A stretch of DNA of 29,853 nt from JAKAXG01 sp035702985 (GCA_035702985.1 DASSZD010000004.1:1-29853); one strand, 5' to 3'; shown: positions 7,627 through 14,625, counted from the first letter of the stretch. Translations and numbers: made by a program. The notes: generated by a model not told the origin, from the letters alone.

Positions 7627-7696
7627 CCGCCGGCCTGACGGCCGCCGGCCCCGGCCGGCGGCCTGGCGGCCAGCGGGCCTCGGCCGCCTCGGCCGG

Positions 7697-7756
7697 CTCG
7701 AGGGGTGTCCTGTTGCCCCCACAGGGCAGAAACCCCCCCCCTCGACCCCCACCACG
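7697..7756. repeat. Intergenic hairpin repeat, copy 1
   Basis: A 60-bp unit that recurs 95 bp downstream (7792-7851) with 55 of 60 positions identical, including an exact 32-bp core (7705-7736). The core can fold in two exclusive ways: CCTGT/ACAGG (7709-7713 with 7721-7725) or TGCCC/GGGCA (7714-7718 with 7724-7728). It sits between the convergent MaoC and nuclease genes (gap 7627-7875), so a bidirectional terminator or a REP-like dispersed element are the likely explanations. Confidence 0.75.
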
Positions 7757-7791
7757 CCCGCCCCCCCACCGGCGCCTCCCCGCCCGCGAGC

Positions 7792-7851
7792 CTCGAAGAG
7801 TGTCCTGTTGCCCCCACAGGGCAGAAACCCCACCCCTCGACCGCCACCCCG
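7792..7851. repeat. Intergenic hairpin repeat, copy 2
   Basis: Second copy of the 60-bp unit, in direct orientation, exact core at 7800-7831. The 35 bp between the units is C-rich and not conserved. No third copy was seen in the window. Confidence 0.75.
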
Positions 7852-7875
7852 TCGTCCGCGGCGCCGGGAAGGCCT

Positions 7876-8322
7876 CTAATTGTCGACAGGCGCTTCGCCC
7901 AGCCCCAGGTCCTTCAGGACCTGGTCGGCCACGTAGATCTCCGCCCCGTAGGCTCTCAGCGCCAGGGCGATGGCGTCCGACGGTCGGGCCGCCAGCACCC
8001 GCCGCTCCCCCTCCCGCTCGAGCTCGACGTTGGCGTAGAAGTGCCGGCCCTCCTCCACGGCGGTGACCACCACCCGGTCCAGGCGTCCGTCGAGGATGGC
8101 GACGGCGGACACGAACAGGTCCCATGTGGAGGGGCGCCTGGGCACGGTTCCGCTCCAGGCGGACTGGATGGCCCGGGCCTCCGGCTGTCCGATGACGATG
8201 GGCACGGTGCGGTGCGGCGGCTCGTCCTCCCGGAGTGTGACCATGCCGGCCTCCACCCCCGGGGACGTGGGCACGGCCGTGCGCACTTCCGACACGGACA
8301 CCCTGGTCATTCCTTCGGGCAC
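7876..8322 (-). CDS. Bifunctional nuclease (BFN/DUF151) family protein
   Basis: A 148-residue protein covering the BFN domain (DUF151), small proteins reported to have nuclease activity in some plants and bacteria; their role in actinobacteria is poorly defined. Recognisable parts are VPIVIGQPEARAIQ, STWDLFVSAVAIL, the strand pair RVVVTAVEEGRHFYANVEL, and the diagnostic AARPSDAIALALRAYGAEIYVADQVL. GTG at 8322 is chosen over the ATG at 8310 because a TAGGGT hexamer lies 7 nt before it, and because the AAGGA before the ATG abuts it with no spacing. The ComF-like gene lies 76 bp upstream on the same strand. The gene ends convergent with the MaoC gene across the hairpin repeats. Confidence 0.85.
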   Translation of the reverse strand: MPEGMTRVSVSEVRTAVPTSPGVEAGMVTLREDEPPHRTVPIVIGQPEARAIQSAWSGTVPRRPSTWDLFVSAVAILDGRLDRVVVTAVEEGRHFYANVELEREGERRVLAARPSDAIALALRAYGAEIYVADQVLKDLGLGEAPVDN

Positions 8323-8329
8323 GGCGTGC

Positions 8330-8335
8330 ACCCTA
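8330..8335 (-). promoter_or_regulatory. Predicted leaderless -10 of the BFN gene
   Basis: On the minus strand TAGGGT is followed by 7 nt and the GTG at 8322. This spacing decides the start chosen for the gene. Confidence 0.45.
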
Positions 8336-8398
8336 CATACCTTCCTCGCCGGGGGGACCGGCGGGAACGCCCGCAAGGGCTCGAGGCGGTCGGCCCGA

Positions 8399-9196
8399 TC
8401 AGGTCCCGGGCCGCGCAGCCGTCCAGGGCGGCCGGGCCAGCACCAGGCCCGCCACGTCGGTGGCGCCGGCCCGGCGCAGGGCCAGAGCCACCTCCCGCAG
8501 GGTGCTGCCCTCCGTGAGCACGTCGTCGAGGACCAGGACCTGGCTGCCGGCCACCAGTCCGGGATCGGGTACGGCCAGCGCCTGCCTCAGCGGGCCGCAG
8601 GCCACGGCCTGGCGCTGGGCCCACCCCAGGCCGGCCATGCCGGGCGTCTCGCGCCGCTTGATGATCACCCCCGGGAGCACCTCCCATCCGTGACCCAGTC
8701 GGCCCGGCAGCTGGGCCAGGATGGTGCCTACCGGGTCCCACGAGCGGCGGGCGCCGGCGCCCAGGTATGACGGCACGGCGGTGATCAGGTCGAACTCCTC
8801 GAACCAGCAGGCGTGAGCGGAGATGTACGAGGACATCGTGGCCGCGAACACGCCGGCCAGGGATCGCTCTCCCCGGTACTTGTACCGGGTGATGGCCCCC
8901 CGCAGCGCCCCCTGATGGACCCCGACCGAGAACGCCACGGAGAAACCCCGGTCCGTACGCCGGCACCAGCGGTTGGGACAGCCCGACGGCCCGGACCTCG
9001 CCGACCCGGACTTCGCCGACCCGGACCACGGCAGCCCGGACCTCGCCGACCCGGACCTCGGCAGCCCGGACCTCGCCGGGTCCGAATCGGCCGGGCCCGA
9101 TACGGCGGGGCCGGTGCCCGACGGTCGGGCGGGACGGGCCTGACCGCACACCGGGCAGGCCGGCAACCAGACCTGATGGGCGGCGGTGACTGTCAC
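8399..9196 (-). CDS. ComF-like phosphoribosyltransferase with repeat insertion
   Basis: A 265-residue protein of the ComF/amidophosphoribosyltransferase type, linked in other bacteria to DNA uptake; its biochemical reaction is uncertain. The PRPP-binding loop is clear: VLVLDDVLTEGSTLREVA. The N-terminal zinc-ribbon cysteines are split. CPVCG is at about residues 14-18, and the second cysteine group (CPNRWC) follows about 55 residues later, after an SGSAR/SGLPR-like pentapeptide repeat encoded by 15-bp tandem DNA repeats. GVHQGALRGAITRYKYRGER is the typical ComF segment after the ribbon. Start is GTG at 9196, lying inside an 11-bp palindrome (GTGAC-T-GTCAC, 9186-9196), with no ribosome binding site. 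The LuxR gene ends 43 bp upstream. No competence operon genes (comEA/EC) are nearby. Confidence 0.85.
   Translation of the reverse strand: MTVTAAHQVWLPACPVCGQARPARPSGTGPAVSGPADSDPARSGLPRSGSARSGLPWSGSAKSGSARSGPSGCPNRWCRRTDRGFSVAFSVGVHQGALRGAITRYKYRGERSLAGVFAATMSSYISAHACWFEEFDLITAVPSYLGAGARRSWDPVGTILAQLPGRLGHGWEVLPGVIIKRRETPGMAGLGWAQRQAVACGPLRQALAVPDPGLVAGSQVLVLDDVLTEGSTLREVALALRRAGATDVAGLVLARPPWTAARPGT
8994..9113. repeat. Eight 15-bp tandem repeats inside the ComF-like gene
   Basis: Units start at 8994, 9009, 9024, 9039, 9054, 9069, 9084 and 9099. The plus-strand consensus is GACCTCGCCGACCCG; the last three are more diverged. The unit is a multiple of 3 and encodes a pentapeptide (RSG-SA / RSG-LP) on the minus strand. 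Confidence 0.9.
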
Positions 9197-9239
9197 ACGT
9201 CGATGGTCCCACCGCCGTATGACGGTGCAGGCCCTACGG

Positions 9240-10061
9240 CTAGATCAGCCCCTCCCGGACCACGATGGCCACCGCATGACAACGGTTCCGGGCCTCGAGC
9301 CGGGCCATCAGCTTGGCCAGCACCCCCTTGATGGTGCTCTCCGAGTAGGCCAGGTGCTCGGCAATGTCGCTGGTGTCGTAGCCGTCGGCGACCAACCTCA
9401 ACACCTCGGCCTCCCGGCTCGAGAGCCGGATGGTGGTCATGGTCCCTCCCGGCCGGTCGCCGGTCGAGACCAGTCCGAAGGCACCCGGGCTCACCGCCAC
9501 GGACCCGTCGGGCCGGACGGCCCCGGGCACCGGCCCGACCGCAGCCGGCACCGGAACGCCGGTGACCGGCGGCCCGCCGCCACCGTTCAGCGATCCGGTA
9601 CCGGCCGGCCCTCCCGACCCGGGCGGGTCACCCGGGCCGGCCGCCGATCTCGGGGCCCCAGACCATCCGGCCGCCGAGGCGGCGGCCTTCTTCAACAGCC
9701 CCTCCGGGAGCTGGCAGCCGGCCTGGTCGGCCTGGCGGATCACCTCCGCCAGGCGGTTGGTGGTCGCCTCGCTGCGGCGGAGGAAGTTGGTGACGCCGGC
9801 CGCCACTGCGGCCACCACCCCCGCCTCATCGAATCTCGAAGCCACCAGCACCACCCGGGGGATGCCGTCGCGCTGGATGGCTCTGACCACGCGGGCGGCC
9901 GTCTCATCCACGGCGTCCGCCACGACGAGGGCCACCCGGGCCCGGTCGAGGTCGGCAGGCCCCACCAGCTCTATGGAGGGATGGGTCTGCAGCTGCGCTT
10001 TTGCCCCCGCCGCTGACATCGGATCGGAGGCGTATATATAAACCGTCGTACGCCCACTCAC
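9240..10061 (-). CDS. LuxR/NarL-type regulator with atypical receiver
   Basis: A 273-residue DNA-binding regulator. Residues ~6-115 fold like a response-regulator receiver (VYIYASDPMSAAGAK, RVALVVADAVDE, RVVLVASRFDEAGVVAAVAAGVTNFLRR). An Asp at 49 sits where phosphorylation would occur, but the usual N-terminal acidic pair is reduced and the conserved Lys is replaced by Arg. This resembles orphan atypical regulators common in Streptomyces. A Pro/Gly-rich linker (~130-205) leads to the LuxR helix-turn-helix (~210-273: LSSREAEVLRLVADGYDTSDIAEHLAYSESTIK). No sensor kinase is adjacent. Start is GTG at 10061 with TACCTT 7 nt upstream, so probably leaderless. It may head a transcript through the ComF-like and BFN genes. 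Targets unknown. Confidence 0.88.
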   Translation of the reverse strand: MSGRTTVYIYASDPMSAAGAKAQLQTHPSIELVGPADLDRARVALVVADAVDETAARVVRAIQRDGIPRVVLVASRFDEAGVVAAVAAGVTNFLRRSEATTNRLAEVIRQADQAGCQLPEGLLKKAAASAAGWSGAPRSAAGPGDPPGSGGPAGTGSLNGGGGPPVTGVPVPAAVGPVPGAVRPDGSVAVSPGAFGLVSTGDRPGGTMTTIRLSSREAEVLRLVADGYDTSDIAEHLAYSESTIKGVLAKLMARLEARNRCHAVAIVVREGLI

Positions 10062-10068
10062 GGTGTCG

Positions 10069-10074
10069 AAGGTA
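10069..10074 (-). promoter_or_regulatory. Predicted leaderless -10 of the LuxR gene
   Basis: TACCTT on the minus strand, 7 nt before the GTG at 10061; no ribosome binding site. Confidence 0.45.
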
Positions 10075-10183
10075 CGCCCGCGGATGGCATCAGACGTCAG
10101 TACCGGCTACGCAATTCCAGGCTCCGATGTGACCAAAAACCGGCGAAGTGCGCCTTGCCGGCCGGCCGTGCTACGAACTGCCC

Positions 10184-10672
10184 ATGCAGATCGAGGTCGT
10201 AATCGAGATCCCCAAGGGGACCCGCAACAAGTACGAGGCGGACGAGAACGGCGCGATCTGGCTGGACCGGATGCTCTTCACCTCGACCCGCTACCCCGAG
10301 GATTATGGCTACGTCCCGGGGACCCGGGCGGCCGACGGCGACCCGGTCGACGCCATGGTCATTCTCGACGAGCCCACGTTCCCGGGATGCCACATCCACG
10401 CCCGACCGATCGGGGTGTTCCGGATGCGCGACGAGGAGGGCGTGGACGCCAAGCTGCTGTGCGTGATCGACAGCGACCACCGCTGGGACCATGTGCAGGA
10501 CCTGGTCGATCTACCCGAGCACCAGATCCACGAGATCGCCCACTTCTTCGACATCTACAAGGATCTCGAGCCCGGCAAGATGACCGAGCCGGCCGGCTGG
10601 GCCGGTCGAGCCGAGGCGGAGCGCGAGATCGAATCCGGGCGCGCCCGCTACGCCGAACACCAGGCCGGCTGA
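10184..10672 (+). CDS. ppa: Inorganic pyrophosphatase (family I)
   Basis: A 162-residue soluble enzyme hydrolysing pyrophosphate to phosphate, pulling biosynthetic reactions such as aminoacylation and polymerisation forward. The family I signature DGDPVDAMV carries the metal-binding aspartates. IPKGTRNKYE near the N-terminus, RYPEDYGYVPGT, and IDSDHRWDHVQDL are the other conserved blocks. Length matches the bacterial family. ATG at 10184 gives the normal N-terminus (MQIEVVIEIPKG). There is no clear ribosome binding site; TACGAA lies 6 nt upstream, a poor -10. The gene diverges from the LuxR gene across 122 bp. Its stop is 22 bp from the convergent WS/DGAT stop. Confidence 0.96.
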   Translation: MQIEVVIEIPKGTRNKYEADENGAIWLDRMLFTSTRYPEDYGYVPGTRAADGDPVDAMVILDEPTFPGCHIHARPIGVFRMRDEEGVDAKLLCVIDSDHRWDHVQDLVDLPEHQIHEIAHFFDIYKDLEPGKMTEPAGWAGRAEAEREIESGRARYAEHQAG

Positions 10673-10694
10673 CCAACCTGCCCGGCCGGGGGGA

Positions 10695-12389
10695 TCAGTC
10701 GCTCTCGGGCAGATGGTCGGCGAACGCCGAGCGGATGCAGTCCACCAGCACATCGGGCTCGCCGACGGAGACCGGGTCGATGTTGAGACCGACCCCCGCC
10801 CGGTCGCGGTAGCTGAGAAGCGTGGCGTTGACGGCGCTTCCCGAACGGGGCCCGACGGGCACCATGCTGCCCACCACGACCCCGCCGAGGTGGAGCGGCA
10901 CCGGCGGCCCGGTGACGTTCGAGGCGACAACGTCGACCGAGCCGAGTGCCGCCGCCACCACTCCCACCGCGCCCGGCAGCCGGGTGGCCACCCCGGCGGC
11001 GTCCTCCAGCCAGGGGAGCCAGGGCTGGCGGCGGGCGTGGTCCATCATCTCGTGCACCAGCCGGGTCCGCTCGTCGAAGTCCAGCGGTCCCAGAGGGCCG
11101 CGCATGAGCGCTCCGTGGAGATGGTTGTGCATCCCGGGCTCGTCGCCGGTCGGGTTCCGGGCGCTGATCGGTACCGCCAGGCGCAGGCTGGGGGGCAGAA
11201 CCGCGCACTTCTCGTGGTAGCGGGCCAGCCCCTCGAGCAGGCCGCCCAGGTACACGTCGTTGACCGTAGCGCCCAGCCGCCGGCCGGCCCCCCGCAGCGA
11301 CTCGAGCGGCAGGTCGACGGCGGCCAGCCGGACCCCCGCCGACCGCGGTTGCAGGACGGGGCTGCCCGGGCCGGTGGCGGCGGCCAGGTGGGTCCGTAAC
11401 GTACCCATCAGGTCACCGGCGTTTCGCAGCACCAGGTCCGGCCGTTGCGACGCCGCCCGGACCGATCGGGCGGCCCACGGAACGACCCGGCCGGCGAGCC
11501 GCAGGGCGCGCCCCATCTGGGCCTGCAGGTCCTGCTGCAGGCCGTCGAGCGGCCCGGTGGGGCGCCCGGCGCTCTCCGACCCCGGAGCGGGATCCGGTCC
11601 GGGGCCGTAAGCCCGGCCCGGACCGGGATCGGTCGCACCGGGGACGCCGGCGGAAGGGCCACCCCCGAGGTCGAACAGCTCCCCGAGCAGCGTGACCCCG
11701 CCCAACCCGTCGGTATAGGAGTGGTGCAGGTGCAGGACCAGGGTGTCGGGCGGGCCGGGGACCAGCACCACCCGCCACGGGGGTCGGCCCGGGGGGAACG
11801 GGGCCGACAGCACGTCGGTGGCCACCGTCCAGGCGTCGGGTGGAGCCGCACCCGGGCCAGCGCCGCCCCCCGGTACGCCGGCCGGGCCGGCGGGGCGGGC
11901 CACCTGGAGGTGGTGGCTCAGCGAGAAGTCCGGGTCCGGCTCCCACCGGGGTGGCACCGCTCCGAGCAGCCCGGCGTCCACCCGCCGGCGCAGGGCCGGC
12001 ACCCGGTGGGCCAGCCGCTCGATCCGGGCCCGGAGCAAGGCCCGGTCGACGGCCCCGTCGAAGGCCACCACCAGCGACATGGTGGGGCGCAGCTTGGGAT
12101 CGTGGGCGCCGAGGCGCCACATCAGCGCCTCGATGTCGGTCATCCGCCCGCCCCCGGCAGACCCGCCCCCGGCAGACCCGACGCCGGCCGCAACCGGCCC
12201 GACGCCAGCCGCCGCCCCACCCTCGGAGCACCCGACGCCGGCCGCAACCGGCCCGCCGCCAGCCGCCACCCCGCCCCCGGCAGGCCCGCCCCCGGAGCCG
12301 ACCGCGGCCGGGCCAGCCCCGGCAGACCCACCCCCGGCAGGCCCGCCCCCGGAGCCGGCCGCGCCGGGACCGGCCGGCCCGGCGGTCAC
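10695..12389 (-). CDS. Wax ester synthase / diacylglycerol acyltransferase (WS/DGAT)
   Basis: An O-acyltransferase expected to esterify diacylglycerol or fatty alcohol with an activated acyl chain, forming storage triacylglycerol or wax ester at the membrane face. The active-site HHxxxDG motif is HHSYTDG (residues 140-146 counted from the internal ATG). The C-terminal half contains SVDVVASNVTGPPVPLHLGG and FADHL near the end, as in the family. Two starts are possible. The ATG at 12143 (MTDIEALMWRLG) gives 482 residues, the usual size. The GTG at 12389 overlaps the acpP stop as GTGA and adds 82 Gly/Ala/Pro-rich residues from in-frame DNA repeats. I give the longer form because the 4-nt overlap suggests translational coupling, but the shorter protein is a real alternative. 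A second Gly/Pro-rich stretch lies in the linker after the active site. Confidence 0.82.
   Translation of the reverse strand: MTAGPAGPGAAGSGGGPAGGGSAGAGPAAVGSGGGPAGGGVAAGGGPVAAGVGCSEGGAAAGVGPVAAGVGSAGGGSAGGGRMTDIEALMWRLGAHDPKLRPTMSLVVAFDGAVDRALLRARIERLAHRVPALRRRVDAGLLGAVPPRWEPDPDFSLSHHLQVARPAGPAGVPGGGAGPGAAPPDAWTVATDVLSAPFPPGRPPWRVVLVPGPPDTLVLHLHHSYTDGLGGVTLLGELFDLGGGPSAGVPGATDPGPGRAYGPGPDPAPGSESAGRPTGPLDGLQQDLQAQMGRALRLAGRVVPWAARSVRAASQRPDLVLRNAGDLMGTLRTHLAAATGPGSPVLQPRSAGVRLAAVDLPLESLRGAGRRLGATVNDVYLGGLLEGLARYHEKCAVLPPSLRLAVPISARNPTGDEPGMHNHLHGALMRGPLGPLDFDERTRLVHEMMDHARRQPWLPWLEDAAGVATRLPGAVGVVAAALGSVDVVASNVTGPPVPLHLGGVVVGSMVPVGPRSGSAVNATLLSYRDRAGVGLNIDPVSVGEPDVLVDCIRSAFADHLPESD
12144..12388. 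repeat. GC-rich in-frame repeats between acpP and the WS/DGAT core
   Basis: Contains a 25-bp unit repeated exactly at 12177-12201 and 12231-12255 (offset 54) and a 27-bp unit at 12274-12300 and 12331-12357 (offset 57), plus shorter copies. Both offsets are multiples of 3, which fits translation as a Gly/Ala/Pro-rich N-terminal extension, though it could instead be untranslated repeat. Confidence 0.8.
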
Positions 12390-12643
12390 GCCTGGGGCGG
12401 CACGCCGGCCAGATCGGCGACTATGTCGAACGCCTGGCCGACGGTCTGCAGCTGCTCCGGGTCCACGTCGGGGATCTTGATGGAGAAGGCGTCGTTGAGC
12501 GCCAGGGTGATCTCCACCACCGCCAGGCTGTCGGCGTCGAGATCCTCGCGCCAGCGGGCCTCGGGCTGGACCTCGGTGGGGTCAATGTCCAGGACTTCCG
12601 CCACGCACCCCTGGAAGGTGCTGTAAGCCTCTCCGCGATCCAT
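12386..12643 (-). CDS. acpP: Acyl carrier protein
   Basis: An 85-residue acidic carrier protein that holds growing acyl chains as thioesters on phosphopantetheine. The attachment site is the Ser in DLDADSLAVVEITLALNDAF, preceded by the usual acidic stretch and followed by the IPDVDPEQLQTVGQAFDIV helix region. It diverges from fabI across 44 bp and is followed by the WS/DGAT gene with a GTGA stop/start overlap. ATG at 12643. GAGGG lies directly against it, too close to act as a normal ribosome binding site, whereas TAACTT exactly 6 nt upstream indicates a leaderless transcript. Its place beside fabI-fabG-fabZ supports a role in type II fatty acid synthesis. Coupling to the acyltransferase suggests a possible second role. 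Confidence 0.93.
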   Translation of the reverse strand: MDRGEAYSTFQGCVAEVLDIDPTEVQPEARWREDLDADSLAVVEITLALNDAFSIKIPDVDPEQLQTVGQAFDIVADLAGVPPQA

Positions 12644-12649
12644 CCCTCA

Positions 12650-12655
12650 AAGTTA
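12650..12655 (-). promoter_or_regulatory. Predicted leaderless -10 of acpP
   Basis: TAACTT on the minus strand, 6 nt before the ATG at 12643. It lies back to back with the fabI -10 at 12674-12679. Confidence 0.55.
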
Positions 12656-12673
12656 ACCGGCGGCCGGGACGCC

Positions 12674-12679
12674 TATGGT
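12674..12679 (+). promoter_or_regulatory. Predicted -10 of the fabI operon
   Basis: TATGGT, 8 nt before the fabI ATG at 12688, predicting a leader of at most 1-2 nt. No ribosome binding site precedes the ATG. Confidence 0.45.
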
Positions 12680-12687
12680 GTCCTGTC

Positions 12688-13464
12688 ATGCCCGGAATGC
12701 TCGAAGGCAAGCGCGTACTTGTCACAGGGGTGCTGACCGACGACTCCCTCGCGTTCGCGGTGGCGAAGCTGGCCCAGGAGGAGGGGGCCCGGGTGGTGCT
12801 CACCGGCGCCGGCCGGGGCCTGTCGCTCACCCGCCGGGTGGCCCGCCACCTGCCCGACCCGCCCGACGTGCTGGAACTGGACGTGACCGTCCCGGCCCAG
12901 GTCGAGGCGGTGGCGGCCGAGCTGCAGCAGCGGTGGGGGGCCCTCGACGGCATCCTGCACTCCATCGGCTTCGCGCCCCCCGCCTGCCTGGGGGGCGGCT
13001 TCATGGACGCCGGGTGGGACGACGTCAAGGTGGCGCTGGAGATCTCCGCCTACTCGCTCAAGCTGCTGGCCGGCGGTTTCCGGCCCCTCCTGCAGGCGGC
13101 CGGCGGCGGGTCGGTGGTGGGCCTGGACTTCGACGCCACCGTGGCCTGGCCCGGCTACGACTGGATGGGGGTGGCCAAGGCGGCGCTGGAGTCCACGTCC
13201 CGCTACCTGGCCCGGGACCTGGGGGCGGACCGGATCCGGGTCAACCTGGTGGCCGCCGGGCCGATCAAGACCATGGCGGCCAAGTCCATCCCCGGTTTCA
13301 GCGCCTTCGAGGACGCCTGGGACGGGCGGGCCCCGCTGGGCTGGAGCGTCACCGACGCCGAGCCGGTGGCCCGGGCCTGCGTGGCCCTGCTGTCGGACTG
13401 GTTCCCGGCCACCACCGGGGAGATCGTGCACGTCGACGGCGGCTTCCACGCCATGGGGGTCTGA
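12688..13464 (+). CDS. fabI: Enoyl-ACP reductase, InhA-like
   Basis: A 258-residue SDR-fold enzyme performing the last reduction of each FAS-II cycle (trans-2-enoyl-ACP to acyl-ACP, NADH). It follows mycobacterial InhA closely. The N-terminus MPGMLEGKRVLVTGVLTDDSLAF matches the InhA nucleotide-binding loop. HSIGF (residues 91-95) holds the InhA Ser94 equivalent. GLDFDA holds the Phe149 equivalent, and the catalytic Tyr157 and Lys164 lie in the YDWMGVAKAALE segment. LVAAGPIKTMA and the C-terminal LLSDWFPATTGEIVHVDGG complete it. It lacks part of InhA's longer substrate-binding loop and is shorter (258 versus 269 residues), which may mean shorter chains are preferred. First gene of fabI-fabG-fabZ-LOG, with 3 nt between fabI and fabG. 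Confidence 0.94.
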   Translation: MPGMLEGKRVLVTGVLTDDSLAFAVAKLAQEEGARVVLTGAGRGLSLTRRVARHLPDPPDVLELDVTVPAQVEAVAAELQQRWGALDGILHSIGFAPPACLGGGFMDAGWDDVKVALEISAYSLKLLAGGFRPLLQAAGGGSVVGLDFDATVAWPGYDWMGVAKAALESTSRYLARDLGADRIRVNLVAAGPIKTMAAKSIPGFSAFEDAWDGRAPLGWSVTDAEPVARACVALLSDWFPATTGEIVHVDGGFHAMGV

Positions 13465-13467
13465 GCC

Positions 13468-14184
13468 GTGGCCCGCACCGTGCTCGTGACCGGCGGCAAC
13501 CGGGGCATCGGCCTGGCCACCGCCCGCCGTTTGGCCGCCTCCGGTGACCGGGTGGCGGTCACCTACCGCAGCGCCCCCCCGGACGGCGCCGAGGCCGAAG
13601 GCCTGTTCCCGGTCCGCTGCGACGTCACCTCCGCCGAGGAGGTGGAGTCCGCGTTCAAGCAGGTGGAGGACCGGCTGGGCCCGGTGGAGGTGCTGGTGTC
13701 CAACGCCGGCGTGACCGCCGACCAGCTGCTGCTGTCGATGAAAGAGGACGCCTGGACCGCCGTCATCGACGCCAACCTCAACGCCGCCTACCGGGTGGCC
13801 CGCCGGGCCACGTCCAAGATGATCCGGGCCCGGTGGGGCCGCATGATCTTCGTGTCGTCGGTGGTGGCCCTGACCGGGTCGCCCGGCCAGACGAACTACG
13901 CGGCGTCCAAGGCCGGCCTGATCGGCTTGGCCCGGTCGCTGGCCCGCGAGATCGGCGGCCGGGGGGTGACCGTCAACGTGGTGGCCCCCGGCTTCGTGAC
14001 CACCGATATGACAGCCGCGCTGCCCGAGGCCCGCCAGTCGGAGATCCTGGACCAGGTGCCGTTGAAGCGGATGGCGACCGCCGAGGAGGTGGCCGGGGCC
14101 ATCGCCTACCTGGCGTCCGACGAGGCGGGCTACGTGACCGGGGCGGTCATCCCGGTCGACGGCGGTCTCGGGATGGGGCACTGA
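13468..14184 (+). CDS. fabG: 3-oxoacyl-ACP reductase
   Basis: A 238-residue NADPH-dependent SDR that reduces 3-oxoacyl-ACP to (3R)-hydroxyacyl-ACP. The TGGNRGIG nucleotide loop is at residues 8-15, NAG at 79-81, the catalytic Ser near 131, and Tyr144 with Lys148 in NYAASKAG. PGFVTTDMT and the C-terminal DEAGYVTGAVIPVDGG are standard. The start is GTG at 13468, 3 nt after the fabI stop. fabZ begins 2 nt after the fabG stop, so the three genes are almost certainly one transcript. SDRs are versatile, but the position between fabI and fabZ makes FabG the best call. Confidence 0.93.
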   Translation: MARTVLVTGGNRGIGLATARRLAASGDRVAVTYRSAPPDGAEAEGLFPVRCDVTSAEEVESAFKQVEDRLGPVEVLVSNAGVTADQLLLSMKEDAWTAVIDANLNAAYRVARRATSKMIRARWGRMIFVSSVVALTGSPGQTNYAASKAGLIGLARSLAREIGGRGVTVNVVAPGFVTTDMTAALPEARQSEILDQVPLKRMATAEEVAGAIAYLASDEAGYVTGAVIPVDGGLGMGH

Positions 14185-14186
14185 CC

Positions 14187-14618
14187 ATGGAAAAAGGGCT
14201 GCCCCGTCCCGCCGACGTCCTCCCCCACCGGCCACCGTTCCTGTTCGTGGACGAGGTCACCGACATCGTGGCGTCGGAATCGGCCCGGGGCGTGTGGCGG
14301 CTCACCGGTGAAGAGGCGTTCTTCGCCGGCCACTTCCCCGGCCGGCCCACCCTGCCGGGGGTCCTGATGGTGGAAGCCATGGCCCAGCTCGGCGGCATCG
14401 CCCTGCTCGCCGACGAGCGCTACGCCGGCAAGCTGCCCCTGTTCGGGGGCATCGACAAGGCCCGGTTCCGCCGGCAGGTGGGCCCCGGCGACACCCTCGA
14501 GATGGAGGTGGTGCTGGACCAGCTCGGCTCCAACGCCGGCCGCGGTCACGGCACCGCCCGGGTGGGCGGCAAGGTGGCCTGCCAGGCGTCGATGCTGTTC
14601 GTGATAGTCACCCCGTGA
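14187..14618 (+). CDS. fabZ: 3-hydroxyacyl-ACP dehydratase
   Basis: A 143-residue single-hotdog dehydratase converting (3R)-hydroxyacyl-ACP to trans-2-enoyl-ACP. The catalytic His49 lies in FFAGHFPGRPTLPGV and Glu63 in LMVEAMAQLGG. LPHRPPFLFVDEV at the N-terminus and IDKARFRRQVGPGDTLEMEV are typical. Length matches FabZ. ATG at 14187 follows the fabG stop by 2 nt; translational coupling is likely since no ribosome binding site is obvious. Mycobacteria use the unrelated HadAB dehydratase here, so a true FabZ beside an InhA-like reductase sets this lineage apart from mycobacteria. Confidence 0.94.
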   Translation: MEKGLPRPADVLPHRPPFLFVDEVTDIVASESARGVWRLTGEEAFFAGHFPGRPTLPGVLMVEAMAQLGGIALLADERYAGKLPLFGGIDKARFRRQVGPGDTLEMEVVLDQLGSNAGRGHGTARVGGKVACQASMLFVIVTP

Positions 14619-14625
14619 ACCGCGC

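Noticed and set aside
7697..7851. Two-copy repeat as a minimal CRISPR array
   Set aside because: Similarity extends well beyond a CRISPR-sized repeat into the flanks, the spacer would be irregular and C-rich, there are only two units, and no cas genes are near.
10681..10690. CCCGGCCGGG palindrome after ppa and again at 18774-18783 after the transporter gene
   Set aside because: Both directly follow stop codons but the sequence has no loop, and such palindromes are expected by chance in this base composition.
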